DNA of 12,078 nt from Heteroruminococcus sp964370005. GTDB taxonomy: Bacteria; Bacillota; Clostridia; Oscillospirales; Ruminococcaceae. How positions within the stretch are numbered: position 1 is the stretch's first letter; every line of letters begins with the position of its first letter. Both the position numbers and the translations under genes were made by a program. Positions 4,903 through 12,078 of this stretch are shown in pieces. Where the stretch lies: contig CAYJGR010000067.1 in assembly GCA_964370005.1 (NCBI GenBank), positions 1 to 12,078 on the forward strand, written 5' to 3'. The notes beneath the pieces were generated by a model, which saw nothing but the letters and a program-made list of their open reading frames with translations, did no database searches and was not told where the DNA came from.

Positions 4903-7038
4903 TTACTCTGTGGGTGCCCTGTCACTGCGCATACCGAATATACGGCGTACTTTCGCAAAGGTTCGCTCCCTTTTTGGCAGGGTGTCGGCCTTTGTTTTAT
5001 AGCTCTCAATGAAATGTTTTTGGCTGTCAAGAGGGGGGCGGTTATCGATTTTTTTGGCATATAGTCCGTCACTGCGCAGGACTCTGGCCTTTACATTGTC
5101 CGACCAGTGGGTCTCCATCATATCGCCTATTTCCCGTTTGAGAGCTGGGTCAAGCACCGGACAAGCCACCTCTATGCGACGTTCGGTGTTGCGGGTCATG
5201 AGGTCGGCCGAGGAGATATAAATATTTTGCTCGGCACCCCTACCAAAGCAGTAGATGCGGGAGTGCTCCAAAAATCGCCCCACAATACTCGTGACCAATA
5301 TGTTGTCGGTCTCACCCGGGGTTTGAGGCAAAAGACAACATATCCCACGTACAATCAACTTGACCTCGACACCGGCCTTGGAGGCCTTGGCCAACCTGCG
5401 GATAAAATCTATATCGGTGAGCGAGTTTATCTTGATGAATATCGACCCCATAGCGCCTTTTTCAATCTCACGGTCTATAAGTTCAAGGAGCACGTTTTTC
5501 AGGCCGTTTGGGGCGACAAGTAACCGCTTATAATTGCCGTCGGGGTTGGCTATGGACATGTTCTTAAAAAATTCGACGGCATCCTGTGCGATTTCGGGGT
5601 TGGCGGTGGTCAGCGACAGATCGGTGTAAAGCGAGGCCGTCTTTTCGTTGTAGTTGCCTGTACCCACTTGGGTGATATAATAAAACCCATTCTTGTCCTT
5701 GCAGGTGATAAGGCAGACCTTGGAATGCACCTTGTACACATCAAATCCATATATAATCTTACAGCCTGCATCCTCAAGTTTTTCCGACCAGTCGATGTTG
5801 TTTTGTTCGTCAAAGCGTGCTCGTAGCTCGAGGAGGACTGTCACCTCTTTGCCGTTTTCGGCGGCGGCGCAGAGGTAGTCGACAAGTTTTGCCTTGCGAG
5901 CCAGACGATAAATGGTTATTTTTATCGATATGACCGACGAGTCGTGAGCCGCCTCCCTTATCATCTGCAAAAATGTATCCATACTTTGATAGGGGTAGAA
6001 AGTCAACAAATCCTTTTGGCGCACCTGTCTGATAATTTTTACCCCCTGTTGCAGTTTCGGGGGTGCGGGGGTGTGTGGTGGATAGGCCAATAGTTCCTGC
6101 TGCTCGGGTGATAGCATGGGAATGAGGTCAAAGGCATAGCCCATTTTAAGCGCAATGGCCGAGACAAATATCTGGGTGGGATTGATCTCAAACTTATCAC
6201 AGAGTAACGAGGAGAAATTAGTGCTCATAGGGTAGTTTATTTCCATGCGCACCACCGCCATACGACGGCGTTTATTTAGCGCTTTTTTCATGAGTGTCCT
6301 AAAATCCATCGATACGACAAAGGCTTCGTCGTCGGGGTGTATATCGGCATTTCGGGTGATGCACATGCAGTTTTTTTCTATGATATCATATTTGCCAAAC
6401 ATATCCTGTGCAAATTGAAGCAGGATATATTCCATACGGATATATCGCAGCTCTGCGCCCGGTAGGCGCACAAAAGGTGGCAAGGATGAGGGGATTGGCA
6501 TAAGCCCGAGCACTGTAGCCCCCTTGCGCTTGAGTAGTGCCACGATGTAAACTTCCTTATTGGCTATGTGCGGAAAGGGATGGTGTGGGTCTACAATTTG
6601 GGGGGCTAAGATGGGGCGTATATCATTTTTATAGTATTCTTTGATATATTTGACCTCACTACTGCGCAAATGTTTATACTCAAGCGCATGTATGCCTTGG
6701 TCGGCCATCTCTTTTTTAATTTGTTTATATATTGCATTGCGTTGCTCGTACAAGGGGCGCACAGCAGTATATATTTGCTCAAGTTGTTCGGCGGCTGTCC
6801 AGCCCGATTTGTTGTCGAGGTGTTCGGCATCCATCTGGGCTATATCAAATAGACTCCCCACACGTATCATAAAAAACTCATCCAAATTGCTGGTGAATAT
6901 CGAGACGAATTTAAGCCGCTCCAACAATGGTACCTGTGGATCCGCCCCCTCCTCTAATACACGCTGATTAAACCTAAGCCAAGAAAGCTCACGGTTTTGT
7001 GTGTAAGGGGGATGCTGTTTCTTAGCATGCTCTTCCAT
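4903..7038 (-). CDS. ppk1: Polyphosphate kinase 1
   Basis: PPK1 reversibly moves the terminal phosphate of ATP onto inorganic polyphosphate. The protein is 711 residues, normal for the family. An N-terminal domain carries NRELSWLRFNQRVLEEG and SNLDEFFMIRVG; a PPK1 head region has HPFPHIANKEVYIV; and two phospholipase-D-like domains form the active site. Both expected histidines are present: His438 in YKVHSKVCLI, which carries the phosphate, and His592 in FLEHSRIYCF. The start at 7038 is preferred over the ATG ending at 7050, because GGAG at 7048-7045 is spaced six bases from it, whereas the upstream ATG has its GAGGA almost touching. It lies 45 bp behind ppx on the same strand with no terminator between, so the two should share a transcript. 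Confidence 0.96.
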   Translation of the reverse strand: MEEHAKKQHPPYTQNRELSWLRFNQRVLEEGADPQVPLLERLKFVSIFTSNLDEFFMIRVGSLFDIAQMDAEHLDNKSGWTAAEQLEQIYTAVRPLYEQRNAIYKQIKKEMADQGIHALEYKHLRSSEVKYIKEYYKNDIRPILAPQIVDPHHPFPHIANKEVYIVALLKRKGATVLGLMPIPSSLPPFVRLPGAELRYIRMEYILLQFAQDMFGKYDIIEKNCMCITRNADIHPDDEAFVVSMDFRTLMKKALNKRRRMAVVRMEINYPMSTNFSSLLCDKFEINPTQIFVSAIALKMGYAFDLIPMLSPEQQELLAYPPHTPAPPKLQQGVKIIRQVRQKDLLTFYPYQSMDTFLQMIREAAHDSSVISIKITIYRLARKAKLVDYLCAAAENGKEVTVLLELRARFDEQNNIDWSEKLEDAGCKIIYGFDVYKVHSKVCLITCKDKNGFYYITQVGTGNYNEKTASLYTDLSLTTANPEIAQDAVEFFKNMSIANPDGNYKRLLVAPNGLKNVLLELIDREIEKGAMGSIFIKINSLTDIDFIRRLAKASKAGVEVKLIVRGICCLLPQTPGETDNILVTSIVGRFLEHSRIYCFGRGAEQNIYISSADLMTRNTERRIEVACPVLDPALKREIGDMMETHWSDNVKARVLRSDGLYAKKIDNRPPLDSQKHFIESYKTKADTLPKRERTFAKVRRIFGMRSDRAPTE

Positions 7039-7083
7039 ACCTATCTCCATTTCCTCATATATGTTTATTACATATTCTCACTC

Positions 7084-7974
7084 TTACTTAAATAGCTTGG
7101 TGTAGAGATAACCTTCACGCACACCGTAATCGCTTACCCATATGGTTTGGGCGCTGTAGCGCTCTATAAGTTCACAAAGTATCGCCATGCCGGGCAAAAT
7201 TGTGTGAATACGGTCGGGTATAGCTTTTAATATGCTTGTCGTCATCTCATTTGGTCGCTCACAAAAGCGGGTCAACATCTTGGTGAGGTGCTCAGCTAAC
7301 AACAGGTGGTTGGAGGGGGAAAGCTTATATATAGAACAGGCCAGCTTACAACTGGCTCGCACCGTACCACCCACACCACAGCTCAAATGAAAATCATCCG
7401 GTAAAGTGACATTGTCAAGTTGCCCGCGCACATGTTTTCTTATAGCAGAAAGCTCTTTTTGCGTGGGGAGGATGTCCGATACAAAATTTGTATAGAGATT
7501 TAAAGAACCCATAGGGAGGGACACTGCCTGTTTAATATTGCCGTTTTCGTAGCAGACAAGCTCGGTACTGCCCCCACCGATATCGGTCAAAACCCCCTTG
7601 GTCAGCGATAAAAAACAGGTCGCCCCCAAAAATCCGTATTTGGCCTCGTCCTGCCCCGATACAAGGTCGATATTAAACCCTGTGTGCTTGGTGATGCTGG
7701 CTGTGGCCTCTTCGGTGTTTTTGATATTTCTAAGTGAGGCGGTGGCAAATACAAACACCTCTTTGCATTCAAGATTTTCCAACACTTGACGCAGTTCCAA
7801 TAGGGAGGTGATGGCGATTTGTATGCCCTCACTCGAAAGACACCCCGCCTTGTTCACATATCCCGCCAGCCCCGCCATAACCTTTTTGTTGAACATAGGT
7901 GTGAAGGCAGTCAAACTCTTTTTATATATCGACAGGCGAATGGTATTGGATCCTATATCTATGACACCATACAT
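7084..7974 (-). CDS. ppx: Ppx/GppA family exopolyphosphatase
   Basis: The protein is a 296-residue member of the Ppx/GppA phosphatase family, which removes terminal phosphate from polyphosphate or from pppGpp. It has the ASKHA-fold motifs in order: GVIDIGSNTIRL (3-14), VFATASLRN (75-83), SGQDEAKYGFLG (106-117) with Glu110, the phosphate-binding DIGGGSTEL (131-139), CGVGGT (199-204) and SDYGVREGYL (281-290). The usual Glu-Glu-Ala of the third motif reads Asp-Glu-Ala here. It is the short two-domain form, without the C-terminal HD-like extension of the enterobacterial enzymes. GGGAGG at 7987-7982 is six bases from the ATG. Being upstream of ppk1 makes a polyphosphatase role more likely than pppGpp hydrolysis. 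No clear promoter was found in the AT-rich region to its right. Confidence 0.92.
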   Translation of the reverse strand: MYGVIDIGSNTIRLSIYKKSLTAFTPMFNKKVMAGLAGYVNKAGCLSSEGIQIAITSLLELRQVLENLECKEVFVFATASLRNIKNTEEATASITKHTGFNIDLVSGQDEAKYGFLGATCFLSLTKGVLTDIGGGSTELVCYENGNIKQAVSLPMGSLNLYTNFVSDILPTQKELSAIRKHVRGQLDNVTLPDDFHLSCGVGGTVRASCKLACSIYKLSPSNHLLLAEHLTKMLTRFCERPNEMTTSILKAIPDRIHTILPGMAILCELIERYSAQTIWVSDYGVREGYLYTKLFK

Positions 7975-8040
7975 GCTGTATCCTCCCTCGGGTGCGCTAT
8001 ATTACACTATATATATACTTTGTATCATAACCTAAACAAG

Positions 8041-8095
8041 AAAAAAATTCCACCATCTTACATGATAAAATAATGTTAAATTTTTGATGGGAATT
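8041..8095 (-). terminator. Possible terminator of the padR gene
   Basis: On the minus strand, AATTCCCATC (8095-8086) pairs with GATG..GGAATT (8057-8046) with a two-base bulge. The loop is long (28 bases) but itself holds a small palindrome, CATGAT/ATAATG, at about 8061-8075. Seven T follow at 8047-8041. The stop codon of padR is about 40 bp away. The long loop lowers confidence. Confidence 0.45.
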
Positions 8096-8133
8096 GCGTG
8101 CGCCGTGATAAATCTTTTGTCCCGGCATAAAAC

Positions 8134-8442
8134 CTACAACACAGCCTCTCCACTGAGCTCGGCAATTTTGATTTTAGCCTCGCTTAGCACCTGTGTCCCA
8201 AGGGGGGTTATCTCATAATACTTGCGCATTTTGCCCTCGACTGTGCGCTTCTGCGAGAGCAGTAGCCCCTCCTTTTCCATGTTGTGCAAAATGGGGTAGA
8301 GTGTCCCCGCACTGACCTCATAACCATGGCGGGCAAGCTCCTTTGTCATCCATCCGCCGTACAGCGGCTCTTTGCCTGCATGGTGCAATATGTGCACCTG
8401 CATAAAGGCTAAAAATAATTTTCTTAAAATAGGTGCTTGCAT
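8134..8442 (-). CDS. PadR family transcriptional repressor
   Basis: This is a 102-residue winged-helix DNA-binding protein of the short PadR type. The signature is visible: an N-terminal helix region with LYGGWMTKEL (27-36), the recognition segment EVSAGTLYPILHNMEKEGLL (42-61), and the wing and following strand with GKMRKYYEITPLG (70-82). PadR proteins usually act as dimeric repressors that release DNA when a ligand binds. The ribosome-binding site GGGGGAG lies at 8454-8448, five bases before the ATG. The gene is divergent from the ABC transporter genes across a 100-bp region holding an inverted repeat, so it most likely controls both itself and the transporter. The effector cannot be read from the sequence. 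Confidence 0.93.
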   Translation of the reverse strand: MQAPILRKLFLAFMQVHILHHAGKEPLYGGWMTKELARHGYEVSAGTLYPILHNMEKEGLLLSQKRTVEGKMRKYYEITPLGTQVLSEAKIKIAELSGEAVL

Positions 8443-8460
8443 TTTGTCTCCCCCTGTGAT

Positions 8461-8502
8461 ATTATATTATCGAAATTCGATATCTATTTTCGATAATATA
8501 AT
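8461..8502. promoter_or_regulatory. PadR operator over divergent promoters
   Basis: A perfect 15-bp inverted repeat is formed by ATTATATTATCGAAA (8461-8475) and its complement at 8488-8502. Inside it lies a 7-1-7 palindrome, TATCGAA-A-TTCGATA (8468-8482), and a third half-site TTCGATA at 8489-8495, 13 bp from the second. The outer ends contain TATAAT on the plus strand (8497-8502) and TATAAT on the minus strand (8466-8461), plausible -10 boxes for the transporter and padR respectively. No matching -35 boxes are clear. A repressor bound here would cover both. Confidence 0.75.
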
Positions 8503-8542
8503 CATATAACTTAAATGTCCATATGTCAAGCGGAGGTAAGGG

Positions 8543-9172
8543 ATGGAGCTTTTCAAAACACAAAATCTTAAATTTTTAGATATCTTATCATATGGTGAGA
8601 TACAAATCTATGAAGGGGAGTTTACATTTATCACAGGCCCCAGCGGTTGTGGCAAAAGCACATTGTTGCGACTGTTAAACGCCACCGCACTGCCCTCGAA
8701 TGGGCAGATTTTCTATCGAGGACGTGATATCAACACATGCGACGCACTCTCCCACCGCAAACAGGTAATGCTGGCCTTGCAAGATTTTTTTCTGTTTGAC
8801 ACGAGTATAAAGGAGAATTTTTTGCGGTATTTTGAGGTACGACAGGAGGATTGTCCCACACAGGAGTATATATCCGCAATGCTGTCGGCGTGTTGTGCGC
8901 CCTTTGCGCTCGACACCCCTTGCCACACGCTGTCGGGCGGTGAGCGCCAAAGGGTATTCCTCGCCATATGCCTATCATTTGCGCCCGAGGTGCTGTTGCT
9001 CGACGAACCGACCTCGGCACTTGACCACCCCACCGCCATACAGCTTTTGTCGAGTCTATCCGAGCACTGCAAAAGGCAGGGCATCACCCCCATAGCGGTA
9101 TGCCACAGCCCCGAACTTGTCAATAGATTTTCACAGCGAACCATAGAGCTTACAAAGGGGGTGCAGGCATGA
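8543..9172 (+). CDS. ABC transporter ATP-binding protein, FetA/YbbL type
   Basis: This 209-residue ATPase should energise the membrane protein encoded next. All nucleotide-binding motifs are intact: Walker A GPSGCGKST (32-40), Q-loop Gln80, signature LSGGERQR (130-137), Walker B VLLLDE (150-155), D-loop SALD (158-161) and switch His188. The length is close to E. coli FetA (YbbL). GGAGG at 8532-8536 lies six bases from the ATG. Its stop overlaps the next start by four bases (ATGA, 9169-9172), which indicates translational coupling. The FetA name rests on the partner, since ABC ATPases look alike. In E. coli, FetAB has been proposed to export iron; the substrate here is not known. Confidence 0.88.
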   Translation: MELFKTQNLKFLDILSYGEIQIYEGEFTFITGPSGCGKSTLLRLLNATALPSNGQIFYRGRDINTCDALSHRKQVMLALQDFFLFDTSIKENFLRYFEVRQEDCPTQEYISAMLSACCAPFALDTPCHTLSGGERQRVFLAICLSFAPEVLLLDEPTSALDHPTAIQLLSSLSEHCKRQGITPIAVCHSPELVNRFSQRTIELTKGVQA

Positions 9173-9954
9173 ATGATATAGTACAAATCGGAATATGGCA
9201 ATTTGCACTTGCGTATGCACTGCTTTTGGTGGTGGGCATTGTGATGAAGGCCTGTGGGATAAACCAAACAAAACTGCTGATAGTGGGCAGTCTGCGCATG
9301 ACGGTACAACTCATGCTGTCGGGCTTTGTGCTGACTTATATATTCACGGCGCCCCATCCCGCACTTGTTCTAACCTACCTTTTTGGTATGATGGGTTTTT
9401 CGATTCATCGTGTACTGTCAAAAAACCAATGGTTGAACTCGCATTTCAAACTCATTGTGGGGTTATCTATAGGCATTTGCGGGTTATTTGTGATAATATT
9501 TTTTGTGATATGTGTGGTGGGGGAGAGTCTTTTCAATCCGCAATACACCATCCCTATTGCCGGTATGCTCATGGGCAACGCCATGACAGGCATTTTGCTG
9601 GGCTTAAAGACATTGCGGGAAATGCTTGAAAGTCAGCGTTTGCGCATAAACACCATGATGTGCATTGGTGCATCTCCTAAGAATATTCTGTTACCCTTGG
9701 TGCGGGGGTCACTTGAGACGGCTATGCTTCCCACTATAAACTCGATGATGGGCATGGGTATAGTGTCACTGCCCGGCATGATGACGGGGCAAATCCTTTC
9801 GGGCACATCGCCCACCACGGCTATAATATATCAAATCACCATAATTATAGCCATAACCGCTGTGGTGTGTATGTCATGTTTTTGTTCGCTTTATCTGGGT
9901 TATAAAACGTTGTATCATCCCAAATATCAAATAATAGCGACGATTTGTCAGTAA
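9169..9954 (+). CDS. ABC transporter permease, FetB/YbbM (UPF0014) family
   Basis: This is a 261-residue, very hydrophobic membrane protein, the same size as E. coli FetB (YbbM, about 259 residues). Family features are visible: RMTVQLMLSGFVL (43-55), PIAGMLMGNAMTGILLGL (129-146), an Arg-rich cytoplasmic loop with LRINTMMCIGASPKNILLPL (158-177), and the strongly conserved MLPTINSMMGMGIVSLPGMM (186-205) and TGQILSGTSP region. Likely membrane segments are near residues 8-28, 36-59, 63-83, 94-118, 128-148, 190-210 and 218-244. It forms a coupled pair with the preceding ATPase. Relatives include E. coli FetB, proposed in iron export, and the plant STAR2/ALS3 proteins linked to aluminium tolerance. 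Substrate assignment is open, and the PadR control suggests response to a small molecule or toxic compound. Confidence 0.87.
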   Translation: MNDIVQIGIWQFALAYALLLVVGIVMKACGINQTKLLIVGSLRMTVQLMLSGFVLTYIFTAPHPALVLTYLFGMMGFSIHRVLSKNQWLNSHFKLIVGLSIGICGLFVIIFFVICVVGESLFNPQYTIPIAGMLMGNAMTGILLGLKTLREMLESQRLRINTMMCIGASPKNILLPLVRGSLETAMLPTINSMMGMGIVSLPGMMTGQILSGTSPTTAIIYQITIIIAITAVVCMSCFCSLYLGYKTLYHPKYQIIATICQ

Positions 9955-9988
9955 GCATTGCCCATAGTTACCCTTATGTTTTGACTAC

Positions 9989-10029
9989 AAAAAACCCTCT
10001 CACCCGCAAATGCAGGTGAGAGGGTTTTT
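9989..10029. terminator. Bidirectional terminator between fetB-like gene and PFOR
   Basis: A 15-bp stem joins 9990-10004 (A run, then CCCTCTCACC) with 10015-10029 (GGTGAGAGGG, then a T run), with a short GC/GC pairing at the top. The flanking A tract and T tract make it work on both strands. It sits between convergent genes, 35 bp after the permease stop and 25 bp before the PFOR stop. Confidence 0.9.
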
Positions 10030-10053
10030 GTTTTAGATATGCTGTATAAACTC

Positions 10054-12078
10054 TTATTCGTAGAGTTTTGCAAGCTTTGTGAGGTGCTCATACTTCTCGG
10101 CGGCAACCTGCTCGGCCTTTTCAAACAGCTGGTCGGCACGATCGGGGAATGCACGGGTCAAAGAGGTGTAGCGAGCCTCATTCATGATGAAGTCCTTATA
10201 GCTGGCGGTAGGTGCCTTGCTATCCATGGTGAAGGGGTTTTTGCCCTCGGCCTTGGCGGTGGGGTTAAAGCGGAACATATGCCAGTAACCGGCGTCCACA
10301 GCCTTCTTCATCTCGTTTTGGCAGTTGGTCATGCCACCGCGGATGCTGTGCATCTCACAGGGAGAGTAACCGATGATAAGCGAGGGACCGGGATATGCCT
10401 CGGCCTCTGCAATGGCCTTGATGGTCTGGTTCATGTCGGCACCCATGGCGATCTGTGCCACATAAACATAACCGTAGGACATAGCGATCTCGGACAGGCT
10501 CTTCTTAGCGATGGGCTTACCGGCGGCGGCAAACTGTGCTACCTGACCGATTTGCGATGCCTTGGAGGCCTGACCGCCGGTGTTGGAGTAAACCTCGGTA
10601 TCAAATACCATGATGTTTACATCCTCACCACTGGCCAGAACGTGATCAAGACCACCGAAACCGATGTCGTATGCCCAACCGTCGCCACCGAAGATCCATA
10701 CCGACTTCTTGGAAAGGAATTCCTTGCCGGCCAAAATCTCTTTGGCAAAATCGCAGTTGCAAGCCTCAAGGGCTGTGATTAGCTTGGCGGTTGCGGCCTC
10801 GTTGAGGTCACCGTTGTCCTTGGTGGCGAGATACTCGTCCACTGCGGTCTTAACTTCGGGTTTCTCGGGCTTTACTTCCTCAAGCTTTGCAATCAGGCGG
10901 TCACGTACAGCCTTCTGGCCGTAGTACATGCCCAGACCGTGCTCGGCGTTGTCCTCAAACAGCGAGTTACACCATGCGGGGCCAAAGCCTGTGCGGATAT
11001 CGGTGGTGTAAGGCGAAGTGGCGGCCTGTCCACCCCAGATGGAGGAACAACCTGTTGCATTGGAGATATACATACGCTGGCCGTAAAGCTGTGTGACCAG
11101 ACGTGCATAAGCGGTCTCGGCACAACCTGCACAAGAACCCGAGAACTCGAGAAGGGGCTGTGCAAACTGGCTACCCTTAACTGTCTTGATGTCGGGCATG
11201 TCGTCCTTGCGGGAGACATTTTCCATGAGGTAGTTAAATACAGGCTGTTGTGCCAGTTGCTCGTCTTGAGGTTTGAGCACAAGTGCCTTTTGTTTTGCGG
11301 GGCAAACGTCCACACAAACACCACAACCCATGCAGTCCATGGGGGATACGCCCATTGTAAAGCTGTACTCCACATCGAATTTGCCGGTCATCTTCATGGT
11401 CTTAGCACCTGCGGGCAATGCCGAAACCTCGTCGGGAGTCAGTGCAAAGGGACGGATGGTGGCATGGGGACAAACATAAGAACAACGGTTACACTGGATG
11501 CAGTTCTCGGGAATCCACTCGGGTACGTTTACGGCAACGCCACGCTTCTCGTAGGCCGATGCGCCCTGTTCGAATGTACCGTCGGCGTGAGGAATAAATG
11601 CCGATACAGGCAGGCTGTCGCCCTTCATGCGGGAAACAGGCAGTGTGATATCCTCAACCATCTTGACAAGCTCTGCTTTGCCCTCAAGCTTTGCAGACTT
11701 CTTGTTGTCGGTGGCGTTTGCCCAATCGGCGGGCACATCCACCTTGACATAGGCCGACACACCGGCATCGATAGCCTTGTGGTTCATATCCACGATGTCT
11801 TGACCCTTGCTGGAGTAGCTCTTGGTGGCGGCGTCCTTCATGTAGCCGACAGCATCATCGATGGGCAGTACACCCGACAGTGCAAAGAATGCCGACTGCA
11901 ATATGGTGTTGGTACGCTTGCCCATACCGATCTTGGCGGCCAGGTCAATGGCGTTAACGGTGTAAAGCTGTACATTGTTCTTGGCAATATACTGCTTTGC
12001 CTCGGCAGGCATGTTCTCATTTAGTTCCTCGGCTGTCCACTGGCAGTTGATAAGGAATACACCGCCGGGCTTTACATC
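10054..12078 (-). CDS. nifJ: Pyruvate:ferredoxin (flavodoxin) oxidoreductase, N-terminal part outside window
   Basis: PFOR oxidises pyruvate with CoA to acetyl-CoA and CO2 and passes electrons to ferredoxin, a central energy step in anaerobes. The frame is open to the right edge, so the ATG at 12012 is internal; 674 of roughly 1,170-1,190 residues are visible. The visible part begins late in the gamma domain (DVKPGGVFLINCQW). Two 4Fe-4S motifs follow: CIQCNRCSYVC at 193-203 and CMGCGVCVDVC at 249-259. The thiamine-diphosphate domain has CAGC (316-319), GCSSIWGG (343-350), GGDGWAYDIGFGG (464-476) and NTGGQASKAS (499-508), with a late conserved Cys574 in SPCEMHSI. The third cluster's four cysteines (316, 319, 344, 574) are all present. 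The gene ends normally at a TAA and a strong terminator. It is the single-chain form, not the split subunit form. Confidence 0.97.
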   Translation of the reverse strand, partial: DVKPGGVFLINCQWTAEELNENMPAEAKQYIAKNNVQLYTVNAIDLAAKIGMGKRTNTILQSAFFALSGVLPIDDAVGYMKDAATKSYSSKGQDIVDMNHKAIDAGVSAYVKVDVPADWANATDNKKSAKLEGKAELVKMVEDITLPVSRMKGDSLPVSAFIPHADGTFEQGASAYEKRGVAVNVPEWIPENCIQCNRCSYVCPHATIRPFALTPDEVSALPAGAKTMKMTGKFDVEYSFTMGVSPMDCMGCGVCVDVCPAKQKALVLKPQDEQLAQQPVFNYLMENVSRKDDMPDIKTVKGSQFAQPLLEFSGSCAGCAETAYARLVTQLYGQRMYISNATGCSSIWGGQAATSPYTTDIRTGFGPAWCNSLFEDNAEHGLGMYYGQKAVRDRLIAKLEEVKPEKPEVKTAVDEYLATKDNGDLNEAATAKLITALEACNCDFAKEILAGKEFLSKKSVWIFGGDGWAYDIGFGGLDHVLASGEDVNIMVFDTEVYSNTGGQASKASQIGQVAQFAAAGKPIAKKSLSEIAMSYGYVYVAQIAMGADMNQTIKAIAEAEAYPGPSLIIGYSPCEMHSIRGGMTNCQNEMKKAVDAGYWHMFRFNPTAKAEGKNPFTMDSKAPTASYKDFIMNEARYTSLTRAFPDRADQLFEKAEQVAAEKYEHLTKLAKLYE

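Noticed and set aside
7039..7050. PPK1 start at the ATG ending at 7050
   Set aside because: The Shine-Dalgarno-like GAGGA nearly touches that ATG, whereas GGAG is six bases from the ATG ending at 7038. Family conservation begins later, so either is possible, but the inner start is better placed.
8713..9357. A 214-codon minus-strand open frame opposite the ABC ATPase
   Set aside because: It is antisense to an ATPase with every catalytic motif intact, and it spans the ATPase-permease overlap.
10939..12024. A 361-codon plus-strand open frame opposite PFOR, and a 247-codon one at 10039-10782
   Set aside because: Both are antisense to a highly conserved coding sequence and show low-complexity residue use with no recognisable motif. 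The GC-rich third positions of the PFOR gene explain the open frames.

Overview
The window looks like chromosomal DNA from a gut-type Clostridia bacterium, most likely within the Oscillospirales/Ruminococcaceae. The basis for that is a glmS gene preceded by a glmS ribozyme, a pyruvate:ferredoxin oxidoreductase (anaerobic metabolism), a DUF4358-type lipoprotein, strong AGGAGG ribosome-binding sites, and GC-rich hairpin repeats between genes of a style I associate with these genomes. The taxon is an inference; no rRNA or other marker is present.

Layout from left to right. Positions 1-638 hold the 3' part of an AT-rich gene for an Eco47II-like type II restriction endonuclease, cut by the window edge. 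A run of twelve C separates it from a DUF4358-type lipoprotein gene (817-1434) that ends in a clean intrinsic terminator. Positions 1500-1838 hold no gene. They contain a GC-rich multi-hairpin element (1536-1655), a hairpin that could be the glmS terminator, and three tandem 25-bp hairpin repeats directly behind the glmS stop codon. The glmS gene (minus strand, 1839-3662) has a long 5' leader with a glmS ribozyme (about 3818-3964), two further hairpins, and a sigma-A-type promoter (4054-4082). Positions 4110-4335 hold short direct repeats and a second GC-rich folded element. Then come ridA (4466-4840) with its own promoter and a terminator that works toward both sides, and, on the minus strand, a polyphosphate pair: ppx (7084-7974) followed by ppk1 (4903-7038).

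From 8134 to 9954 lies a self-contained module. A PadR-type repressor on the minus strand is divergent from a two-gene ABC transporter of the FetA/FetB (YbbL/YbbM, UPF0014) type on the plus strand. The 100-bp shared control region carries a 15-bp perfect inverted repeat with three TATCGAA/TTCGATA half-sites over both candidate -10 boxes. A bidirectional terminator (9989-10029) separates the transporter from the 3' two-thirds of a pyruvate:ferredoxin oxidoreductase gene on the minus strand, which runs off the right edge.

Most genes are core metabolism: amino-sugar synthesis with ribozyme feedback, removal of reactive enamines, polyphosphate turnover, and pyruvate oxidation. The parts least explained by known families are the intergenic folded elements, above all the four-arm structure with two GNRA-loop hairpins at 1536-1655 and the tandem hairpins with a compensatory base change at 1763-1837. 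I found no clearly new multi-gene system.
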